DNA of 64,000 nt from Marinirhabdus sp963793275 (GTDB taxonomy: Bacteria; Bacteroidota; Bacteroidia; Flavobacteriales; Flavobacteriaceae): the NCBI GenBank assembly GCA_963793275.1, contig CAWBZL010000003.1, positions 496,001 to 560,000 of the forward strand, read 5' to 3'. The translations under genes were made by a program, and so were the position numbers. Positions 9,278 through 16,639 of this stretch are shown here, piece by piece. Below the pieces are notes generated by a model, which was not told the DNA's origin, did not search any database, and worked only from the letters and a program-made list of their open reading frames with translations. How positions within the stretch are numbered: position 1 is the stretch's first letter; the number at the start of each line of letters is the position of its first letter.

Positions 9278-11743
9278 ATGAAAAACAATAACGTATTATT
9301 CTTACTCTTCCTCTTTTGTGTATCTTCTGTTTTTGCACAAACAAATTCAGAAAGAGACGAAATTACCAGAAACTATGATCAGGTTGTACTGGCACAGATG
9401 GAAGCCAATTACGCTGCTACATTTGCTGCGGAAAAAGCAGAAGCGCTAGTACTGGCACGTATAAATGGTTGGCCAGAGTTTATTGCTATAGAAAACGGAG
9501 GACAAGCAGAATTGGTAGGTGTATTTCCTTCTGGGGAGCCTATTTATTATGCTACCGAAAACCCTCAGGGAGCTATCACTACCCGAACAGACAGAGTTCA
9601 CACCGGAGGTGGCGCAGGCCTGGATTTAAATGGTGAAGGAATGATAGCAGGTATTTGGGATGGCGGACGTGTTCGTGAGACACATCAGCTTATAGGCGGA
9701 CGCTCTACTCAAATAGATGGAACCACTGCTATTAGTGATCATTCAACACACGTTGCCGGAACTATGATCGGCACCGGAGATGTGGCCTCAGGAAACGCAA
9801 AAGGAATGGCGCCAATGGCTACTTTGTTAGCACATTCTTTTAATAACGACGAAGCCGAAATGACAGCTGCTGCCGGTGGCGGTCTTTTGGTTTCCAATCA
9901 CTCGTACGGAATTCGTGCTTCAGACCTACCATTATGGTATCTTGGATATTATGATTCTAATGCCAGAGATATGGACAATATTGTCTATAATGCACCTTTT
10001 TTCCTCCCGGTATGTTCTGCAGGTAATGATCGTCAATCTGGTGCAAATACGGGTGATGGAGGGTATGATTACCTAACGGATAAAAGCGTCGCAAAAAACA
10101 CCATAATCTGTGCAGCTGTCAATGAGGTTTTAAATTATTCAGGACCATCCAGTGTGGTTATGTCCAGCTTTAGTAGTTGGGGACCAACAGACGATGGTAG
10201 AGTAAAACCTGATATTTCGGCAAAAGGAGTGAACATGCTTTCATCAACTGGGGAGACTAATGCATCTTATGCAAATTTTAGTGGTACTTCTATGGCTACT
10301 CCAAACACTTCAGGAAGCCTTATTTTGTTGCAACAACACTATAATGACCTGAATGGAAATTTTATGTTAAGTTCTACCCTAAGAGGATTGGCATTGCACA
10401 CCGCAGATGAAGCCGGAAGCAATCCAGGACCAGATTATCGTTTTGGCTGGGGATTACTAAATACTGAAAGAGCTGCTTTAACTATAACCAATAATGGAGA
10501 TAATTCTTTAATTATTGAAGAAACGTTAGCAGAAGGCGATGTATATACCATTACCGTACAATCTGATAATGTAAGCGATTTAATAGCTTCAGTAACGTGG
10601 ACAGATCCGGCAGGTGTTGTGCCGCCCGCAGGAGTTGCAGATGCATTTATTCCTGCCTTGGTAAACGATCTGGATATACGTGTTTCTCAGGATGGTGGTG
10701 CTACATTTATGCCCTGGAAATTAGATCCGGCAAATTTTAACGCGGCTGCCACTACCGGAGATAATATTGTAGATAATATTGAAAAAATTGAAATTGGAGG
10801 TGCCTCGGGAGAGTATATCATCAGAATCTCTCACAAAGGAACCATCACAAATGCCACACAGGATTTTTCACTTATTATTACCGGAATTAATTCTGAAGAT
10901 TTTAGAGTTTCCACACATCAAGGGATTGTAGCGGTTTGTGAAGAAGAACTTACAGCCACTTTTTTAGTAGATATGTTATTTGAAGATGGATTTACAGACA
11001 CTATCAACTTTACAACTCAGGATGTACCTGCAGGGGTTACTGCGACTGTAGTTCCTGCAAGTTTAACCAACAGCGGTAGTGTTTTGGTAACGCTATCAGG
11101 TATCGAAACATTAAATTCTGGCGACTACCAGTTTAAAGTTGTTGGTACCGGTACTTCTGAAACAGTAAATGTTTTTCCAATTCTTAGAATCCTCGAAACA
11201 GATCTGGAAGCAGTAGATCTGGCAACTCCGGCCGACGATGCCATTGAAGTGCCAATTGATGCTGTTTTTACCTGGGAGGCAGCTGTTGGTAGCAACCTCG
11301 TTGATTATGAGTTTGAACTTGCAACGGACAATACGTTTACTGCAGTTATTGCTTCTGAAACTACTAATGAAACAACAGTAACAATTGCAGGACTGGAAGA
11401 AGAAACAGAATATTTTTGGAGGGTACGTGGCGTTAATTCTTGTGACGCGGGAGATTTTTCAGATGTTTTTAGCTTTACAACAGGCGGAGTATTAGGTATA
11501 AACGAAAATACGATAGACGGGTTAGTAGTTTTCCCTAACCCAACGGCTAACGTTTTAAACATTACCGCAGCAACACAGTTAATTTCGCTGGACGTTGTAA
11601 ATATTTTAGGACAAACCTTACTTAGCCAGAAAATAGAAGCCACAAAAACGCAAATAGATCTTTCTGCACTTGCCGCAGGAAATTATTTTGTGCGCGTACA
11701 GGGGGAAGATGCAACAACCGTAGTGCAGATCGTAAAGAAATAA
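9278..11743 (+). CDS. Secreted subtilisin-like (S8) protease with T9SS sorting domain
   Basis: 821 aa from the ATG at 9278; the frame is open upstream to 9221 but the signal peptide (about 1-20, ending SSVFAQ) begins at this ATG. The S8 catalytic triad is visible: Asp128 (GIWDGG), His158 (DHSTHVAG) and Ser338 (SGTSMATP). It is followed by a jelly-roll/P-domain-like region (~430-560), an Ig/FnIII-like module (~640-735), and a C-terminal T9SS type A sorting domain (FPNP..., ILGQ..., AAGNYFVRV, ending VKK). It is expected to be exported by Sec, carried over the outer membrane by the type IX system and trimmed at the C terminus. The substrate would be extracellular protein. Confidence 0.93.
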   Translation: MKNNNVLFLLFLFCVSSVFAQTNSERDEITRNYDQVVLAQMEANYAATFAAEKAEALVLARINGWPEFIAIENGGQAELVGVFPSGEPIYYATENPQGAITTRTDRVHTGGGAGLDLNGEGMIAGIWDGGRVRETHQLIGGRSTQIDGTTAISDHSTHVAGTMIGTGDVASGNAKGMAPMATLLAHSFNNDEAEMTAAAGGGLLVSNHSYGIRASDLPLWYLGYYDSNARDMDNIVYNAPFFLPVCSAGNDRQSGANTGDGGYDYLTDKSVAKNTIICAAVNEVLNYSGPSSVVMSSFSSWGPTDDGRVKPDISAKGVNMLSSTGETNASYANFSGTSMATPNTSGSLILLQQHYNDLNGNFMLSSTLRGLALHTADEAGSNPGPDYRFGWGLLNTERAALTITNNGDNSLIIEETLAEGDVYTITVQSDNVSDLIASVTWTDPAGVVPPAGVADAFIPALVNDLDIRVSQDGGATFMPWKLDPANFNAAATTGDNIVDNIEKIEIGGASGEYIIRISHKGTITNATQDFSLIITGINSEDFRVSTHQGIVAVCEEELTATFLVDMLFEDGFTDTINFTTQDVPAGVTATVVPASLTNSGSVLVTLSGIETLNSGDYQFKVVGTGTSETVNVFPILRILETDLEAVDLATPADDAIEVPIDAVFTWEAAVGSNLVDYEFELATDNTFTAVIASETTNETTVTIAGLEEETEYFWRVRGVNSCDAGDFSDVFSFTTGGVLGINENTIDGLVVFPNPTANVLNITAATQLISLDVVNILGQTLLSQKIEATKTQIDLSALAAGNYFVRVQGEDATTVVQIVKK

Positions 11744-11765
11744 CTCATTTATTTTAATTTATACG

Positions 11766-11794
11766 AAAAACCTTCGCACAACGCGAAGGTTTTT
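11766..11794. terminator. Strong bidirectional terminator
   Basis: AAAAACCTTCGC (11766-11777) pairs perfectly with GCGAAGGTTTTT (11783-11794) around a 5-nt loop, with A/T runs on both sides. It closes the protease gene. Confidence 0.9.
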
Positions 11795-11881
11795 CTACTT
11801 TTAAGACTACGTTATTAAGTGGCAAAATGTTTCGCTTAGTAGCTAATAAACAACTAATACTAACCTTTAAATTTTTAAATT

Positions 11882-12256
11882 ATGAGTGAAGCAACCAAAA
11901 AAATCACCTTACAAACAGCTATCGATTGGACAAAGGAATGGCGTTCGGAAGAAAGTGACTACAATAAGTACAATGAGCTTAACGCTTTTTTAATCCCAAT
12001 ACAAGATATACAGGGTGTGTTGGCAGAGATGGGTGCCAACCCCGGAGATGATGCTTACGTACGCGCCTATTTAGGTGTTGATGCATCTGTAAATGAGGAG
12101 AAATTAATAATTGTAGGAACTGAAAAACAAGATGACGGTACCTATAAAGATCTATTACCAGTAGCACTTAATAAAGCCGATGGTAATAAAAATAGTATTT
12201 GGGATTTTGCTAAACCGTGCCCTCCATACTGTGATAAAAATAGCTCCTTAAATTGA
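11882..12256 (+). CDS. Conserved hypothetical protein, 124 aa
   Basis: No family recognised with certainty. The protein is soluble, acidic, has no signal peptide, and is rich in charged and polar residues; the C terminus ends with PCPPYCDKNSS, where two Cys sit close together. An A/T-rich leader precedes the ATG, typical of translation in this group. Its stop codon overlaps the TTG start of the membrane protein gene at 12253, so it is probably translated with it and may act with the two membrane proteins that follow. Function unknown. Confidence 0.75.
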   Translation: MSEATKKITLQTAIDWTKEWRSEESDYNKYNELNAFLIPIQDIQGVLAEMGANPGDDAYVRAYLGVDASVNEEKLIIVGTEKQDDGTYKDLLPVALNKADGNKNSIWDFAKPCPPYCDKNSSLN

Positions 12257-12903
12257 AATTAGACGAAATAACAATCTATTTTGGAGATTTGCTGGTATTC
12301 ATTTCAGTGATATTGGCAGTACTTTTTACTATAGGCTTTACTCGAAATGGTAAAGCCTATAGAATTTTCACATTGTACTTAATACTTATTTCAGCAATTC
12401 AATTAGCCATGTGGTATTATAGTTTCCATAAGCTAAATAATATATTCTTTTTTCACTTTTACTTTATAGGTCAGTTTATCTTTATTTCATTGTTTTATTA
12501 CAATTTACTCAAAAATAAGTTTATCCTTTTAGTATTAGGATTAGGGCTTGCAGCTATAGGTGTTCAATATGTTTTGGAATCCACAATATTCTATGAATAC
12601 AATACCTATGGTGTTAGTATGACACAATCCATTATTGTGATTTATGCGATTGTATATTATTATAAATCTTTAACCGTTGCTAATCCATTTATACTAATAA
12701 ATACAGGGATTTTGTTGTATTTTATGACAAGTATTTTATCTTTTGCTTCAGGAAATTTATTCTTACAACTAGATATACCAAAAGAAACCAAAAGGTATAT
12801 CGGTCTAGTGAATCAATTTCTTTACTTTGTTTTTCAAATCCTGATATTTATAGAGTGGTATCGAAATTACCGTGTAAAAAAAACAGAGATAACGTCACTA
12901 TAA
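12253..12903 (+). CDS. Multi-pass membrane protein, paralogue 1 (unknown function)
   Basis: 216 aa, about six hydrophobic helices, no recognisable catalytic motif. The TTG start overlaps the upstream stop (ATTGA). It is preferred because the first transmembrane helix follows directly and aligns with the start of the neighbouring paralogue (LLVFISVILAVLFTI versus LLVLISVVLPVLYML). Shared blocks with the next gene include FHFYFIGQFI, the SLFYYNLLK/SLFYKALLK loop, the YGxSxTQ segment and a C-terminal FQILIFxEWYRxYRV. Likely a flavobacterial inner-membrane protein; no function is assigned. Confidence 0.75.
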   Translation: MKLDEITIYFGDLLVFISVILAVLFTIGFTRNGKAYRIFTLYLILISAIQLAMWYYSFHKLNNIFFFHFYFIGQFIFISLFYYNLLKNKFILLVLGLGLAAIGVQYVLESTIFYEYNTYGVSMTQSIIVIYAIVYYYKSLTVANPFILINTGILLYFMTSILSFASGNLFLQLDIPKETKRYIGLVNQFLYFVFQILIFIEWYRNYRVKKTEITSL

Positions 12904-12945
12904 GTACCTAAAACTTTTGTTTTAACTTTTTAAGATGTAACGCTT

Positions 12946-13572
12946 TTGTTTTCATTTTTTTCAAACTTATTGGTTCTCATTTCTGTAGTACTTCCTGTGC
13001 TATATATGTTGCGCGTTAAAAAGTCAGGAAAACCCTATAAACTCTTTACTATATACCTTGTATTTATTGGGTTCATACAAACCGTAATGGCAATTTATGC
13101 ACATCACAAATGGAACAACCTGTTTATGTCTCATTTTTATTTTATTGGTCAGTTTATACTATTCTCCCTGTTTTATAAAGCGTTGCTTAAAAAACAATGG
13201 ATTTTATGGGTACTTGCTGTAGTTCTGGCAGGTCTGGCGATACAATATGCGCTCCAACCTTCTATAGTATTTATTTTTAACTCGTATGGAATGAGCTTAA
13301 CACAAACGATTCTTGTGCTGTATGCTTTTTTATATTTCTACAAATCGTTGGGAACGGAAGGGAGTTTCCTATTTATTAATGCAGGGATTTTATTTTATCT
13401 CATTACCAGTGTTTTATATTTTGCTTCCTATAATCTGTTTTTAGAATTACAAATTGATAATCAATACAGTGACTCCATTTTCTGGCTTCATCAGTTTTTA
13501 TATTTTATTTTTCAGATATTAATTTTTGTTGAATGGTATCGTAAGTACCGTGTAAGAGAATCACGTAATTAG
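12946..13572 (+). CDS. Multi-pass membrane protein, paralogue 2 (tandem duplicate)
   Basis: 208 aa. Clearly homologous along its whole length to the gene before it (same helices, same FHFYFIGQF-like/SHFYFIGQF block and the same FQILIFVEWYRKYRV ending), so the pair arose by tandem duplication and then diverged strongly at the DNA level. The best start is again TTG (12946): the frame opens at a stop just 12 nt upstream and contains no ATG or GTG before the first helix. A two-component system lies downstream. No function is assigned. Confidence 0.75.
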   Translation: MFSFFSNLLVLISVVLPVLYMLRVKKSGKPYKLFTIYLVFIGFIQTVMAIYAHHKWNNLFMSHFYFIGQFILFSLFYKALLKKQWILWVLAVVLAGLAIQYALQPSIVFIFNSYGMSLTQTILVLYAFLYFYKSLGTEGSFLFINAGILFYLITSVLYFASYNLFLELQIDNQYSDSIFWLHQFLYFIFQILIFVEWYRKYRVRESRN

Positions 13573-13671
13573 CACGTAAATAGAAGGTTTTTTTAATCTT
13601 TTTTAGCTGAAAATATCTTAAGCTGCAGGTGCTAAACAACTCGCTAGGCCTTTTGGGTTGTCAATGCTCTT

Positions 13672-13703
13672 TTACAGTGAAGCGGTTTTTTTTCTTACAG
13701 TGA
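13672..13703. repeat. Direct repeat before the histidine kinase gene
   Basis: TTACAGTGA occurs at 13672-13680 and again at 13695-13703, 23 bp apart (about two helical turns), roughly 40-70 bp upstream of the promoter-like TATCTTCG box. A possible binding site for a regulator, perhaps the adjacent response regulator; not proven. Confidence 0.4.
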
Positions 13704-13742
13704 GCAAAGCGAATGATTTTTCTTCTTTTTCCATTAAAACTG

Positions 13743-13750
13743 TATCTTCG
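13743..13750 (+). promoter_or_regulatory. Probable -7 promoter element of the two-component operon
   Basis: TATCTTCG differs by one base from the Bacteroidota TAnnTTTG consensus and lies only 5 nt before the ATG at 13756, which would give a nearly leaderless transcript. Confidence 0.4.
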
Positions 13751-13755
13751 TTGTT

Positions 13756-14559
13756 ATGCAAGAAACCGCAGTACAAGAAGTACAGATCATCCCTATAGTC
13801 CTTATTGGGATTACCCTATTAATGCTAATGAGTGCTGCTATTATTATGTTTTTTTATTTTTCCCGAAGAAAAATTATAAAAACCGAATTAGAAAAAGCAC
13901 AGCAGGAAATTACGCATCAAAGAGAAATGCTGCAAACTACCTTACAAACGCAGGAAATAGAGCGTAAACGTATTGCTCAGGATCTACACGACGATATTAG
14001 TAGCAAGCTTAATATTGTGTCGTTAAATGCAAGACTAATACAAGAGGAGAATATCTCTATAAAAGAGGCGAATGCCCTGGGTAAAAAAATTCTGGCAACT
14101 ACCATTACAGTGCTGGAAAGCTCACGACGCATTGCGCATGATTTATTGCCGCCATCTCTGGAGAAATTCGGTTTGGTAGCGGCACTGGAAGAGTTATGTG
14201 ACCAGGTGGAAACTGCTGGAAAATTTATAATGGAAGTACACTTTCAGTATAAAGAAAAAACGTTACCGGAAGACCATGAATTACATATTTTTAGAATAGT
14301 CCAGGAACTTTTAAACAATACTATAAAATATGCTGAAGCAAAAAAAATAGTACTCTCCTTAAAATCAACCCAAAACGCCGTACATTTACATTATCAGGAT
14401 GACGGGAAAGGTTTTGAAATTGAAGAGGATACTAAGGCAAAAGGCTTAGGCTTAAGCGGTATTGAAAATCGTGCTGCCATTGTGGGTGCAACTGCAACGT
14501 TGCAATCCAAGCCAAATCAAGGCATGTCTCTGGACCTGGTACAACAACAACCAAACTAA
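13756..14559 (+). CDS. Sensor histidine kinase, NarL/HisKA_3 class
   Basis: 267 aa. One N-terminal transmembrane helix (~10-36), a coiled-coil linker (~40-68), a HisKA_3 dimerisation/phosphoacceptor domain with His78 in RIAQDLHDDISSKL, and a GHKL ATPase domain with the N box ELLNNTIKYA and the G box DDGKGFE (~210), then GLGLSGIENRA. There is no sizeable extracellular sensor loop, so it probably senses through the membrane helix or partners, perhaps one of the upstream membrane proteins. It is followed 16 nt later by its response regulator gene. Confidence 0.93.
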   Translation: MQETAVQEVQIIPIVLIGITLLMLMSAAIIMFFYFSRRKIIKTELEKAQQEITHQREMLQTTLQTQEIERKRIAQDLHDDISSKLNIVSLNARLIQEENISIKEANALGKKILATTITVLESSRRIAHDLLPPSLEKFGLVAALEELCDQVETAGKFIMEVHFQYKEKTLPEDHELHIFRIVQELLNNTIKYAEAKKIVLSLKSTQNAVHLHYQDDGKGFEIEEDTKAKGLGLSGIENRAAIVGATATLQSKPNQGMSLDLVQQQPN

Positions 14560-14575
14560 CCAAAACTTAATTATT

Positions 14576-15241
14576 GTGATTATTAAAGTTGTCTTAGCAG
14601 ACGATGAAGAGTTGTTCCGCGCGGGAATAGCGCTCATCTTGTCCCGTGATCCGGAAATAGAAATAGTCTATCAGGCCGAAAATGGCAAAAAGTTATTGGA
14701 CTATCTCTCAACACAGGAAAGACTGCCGGACGTTGTGGTTACAGATATTAAAATGCCGGAACTGAACGGTGTAGAAGTAACCAAAATACTTACAAATCTA
14801 TATCCTGAAATAGGAGTTGTAGCACTCACTACCTATAATACAAAGCCTTTTATAAGAAATATGATCCAGGTGGGTGCCAATGCGTATTTAGTAAAAAACT
14901 CCGCGCCAGCACATATGTTATATACGGTTAAACAGGTTTTTCACAACGGATTTTATTACGATAAACACGTCATGGAAGTGCTTAATAAAGACTATCCGGG
15001 CTCTGCCGGAAAGACGGCATACGATGCCGATTTCTTGACAGAGCGCGAGACCGAAATCCTCACCCTCATTTGTAAGCAATACATTACGTCGGAAATTGCT
15101 GAAAAATTACATATCAGTCCGCGTACGGTAGAAGTTCACCGCAAAAATTTACTGGTTAAAACCAATGTTAAAAATATAGCAGGATTGGTAATATTTGCAC
15201 TACAAAATGGATTAGTACCACCTTTTGAAGTGGAATCTTAG
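14576..15241 (+). CDS. Response regulator, NarL/FixJ (LuxR-type HTH) family
   Basis: 221 aa from the GTG at 14576; this start is chosen because the receiver domain (IIKVVLADDEELFRAG) begins immediately, while the longer open frame would overlap the kinase gene. Receiver domain: acidic pair DDE at ~9-11, phosphoacceptor Asp57 in VVVTDIKMPELNG, and the conserved T and K positions (ALTT, LVKNS). The C-terminal LuxR-type HTH domain (~155-215) contains LTEREtEIL, ITSEIAEKL and SPRTVEVHRKNL. It is the cognate partner of the kinase at 13756; the targets are unknown. Confidence 0.95.
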   Translation: MIIKVVLADDEELFRAGIALILSRDPEIEIVYQAENGKKLLDYLSTQERLPDVVVTDIKMPELNGVEVTKILTNLYPEIGVVALTTYNTKPFIRNMIQVGANAYLVKNSAPAHMLYTVKQVFHNGFYYDKHVMEVLNKDYPGSAGKTAYDADFLTERETEILTLICKQYITSEIAEKLHISPRTVEVHRKNLLVKTNVKNIAGLVIFALQNGLVPPFEVES

Positions 15242-15298
15242 GGGTTTTTATGAACACATTATGGAGTTTGCAAAAATAAAATTTTAAGAATAAACTAT

Positions 15299-16405
15299 TT
15301 ATAATTCATCACTAGCCGCATCCTGTCCGGCCATCATTAGATACGCCTTTAAAAACTCGTCCAGATAGCCATCCAAAACAGCATCTACGTTCCCGGTTTC
15401 GTGCTGGGTGCGCACGTCTTTTATTAATTTATAAGGGTGCAGCACGTAGTTTCTTATCTGGCTGCCCCACTCAATCGCCATTTTATTGCCTTCAATCTCG
15501 GCGCGTTTTTCCTGTTGTTTGCGAAGCTCAATTTCGTACAATTGCGATTTCAACATTTGCATCGCTTTTTCACGGTTTTCCAGCTGGCTTCGTGTTTCAG
15601 AATTATGAATCACGATCCCTGAAGGGTGGTGTGTTAAGATAGCCTTGGTTTCTACTTTGTTCACGTTCTGCCCTCCTGCACCAGAACTTCGGGCAAATTC
15701 CCATTTAATATCGGCCGGATTTATGTCTATTTCAATGCTATCATCGGCAAGGGGATACACGTATACACTGGCAAAACTTGTGTGGCGCTTCGCATTACTG
15801 TCAAACGGAGAGATACGTACCAACCTGTGTACGCCGTTTTCGCCTTTTAGCCAGCCAAAACCATATTCACCGTCAATTTCTAAGGTTACCGTTTTTATTC
15901 CCGCAACATCTCCTTCCTGGTAATTCAGTTCTTTTACTTTATAGCCATTCTTTTCGGCCACATTAAGTACATTCGCATGAGCATTTGCGCCCAGTCACAA
16001 CTTTCAGTACCTCCTGCGCCTGCGGTAATTTGCAGTACCGCGCTAAGGTCGTCGCCTTCTTCACTAAGCATATTTCGAAATTCCAGTGCCTCGATGGCTT
16101 CAATGGCTTTTCCGTATCGTATTTCTACATTTTCTGCTTCGCCTTCGCCTTCTTTAAAAAACTCATAGATCACTTCGGCATCATCTGTAAGGGCTACCGC
16201 TGTTTCATAGTCTTCAACCCATTTTTTTTTATTGCGGAGGGTTTTCATAAAAGCTTCGGCCTCCCGCGGATTATTCCAAAAATCAGGATCGAAGGTTTTT
16301 TCTTCTTCGTTTTGTATTTCGATGCGTTTTCTTGCTACGTCAAAGATATTGCCTTAACGCTTCCAGGCGGTTGCGAAGGTCTTGGAGTTGATCGTTTGTA
16401 ATCAT
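15299..16405 (-). CDS. prfB: Peptide chain release factor 2, with programmed +1 frameshift and a second frame break
   Basis: RF2 recognises UGA and UAA stops. The start is the ATG at 16405-16403 (MITNDQLQDLRNRLEALRQYL). After 21 codons an in-frame TGA (16342-16340) lies in CTT TGA C, the classic autoregulatory slip site; a +1 shift continues as DVARKRIEIQ. The middle segment runs to about 15958, where the frame breaks again after LMRMYLMW: the next codons read PKRMAIK and stop, whereas the RF2 continuation AEKNGYKVKELNYQEG is in the -1 frame starting at GCC (15958-15956). The GGQ motif (SSGAGGQNVNK) and the C-terminal domain are intact. All segments together give a normal full-length RF2 (~368 aa). 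The second break equals one missing G in TGG(G)CC. Confidence 0.9.
16339..16355 (-). promoter_or_regulatory. prfB programmed +1 ribosomal frameshift site
   Basis: On the minus strand the order is AGG CAA TAT CTT TGA C. CTTTGAC is the conserved slip site, and AGG three codons upstream corresponds to the remnant of the Shine-Dalgarno-like stimulator (AGGGGG in E. coli). Low RF2 lets the ribosome slip at CUU and make more RF2. Confidence 0.9.
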
Positions 16406-16639
16406 ATCATTCCCGCAAAGACGGGTGTTTTTAATTTATTTCGAATTGTAAAATTAAGGTTTCTGCAAGTCAGAAAAAAGAAAAATGCATCCGGCGCAAA
16501 AAAAATGCACTGCATTGTAATCATTCCTTCTCAGCGGGGAAGGGTTGGGGTGAGGAATTTTGATGCCAGGCCTCGTAATGATCGAATCTCGTTTCTCTGC
16601 CTTTAATCATCAAATTTTCAGTAGCTTTATAGGCTTGAA

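Noticed and set aside
15434..16606. Several plus-strand ORFs across prfB
   Set aside because: They are shadows of prfB; the minus-strand frames reconstruct a complete RF2 including GGQ.
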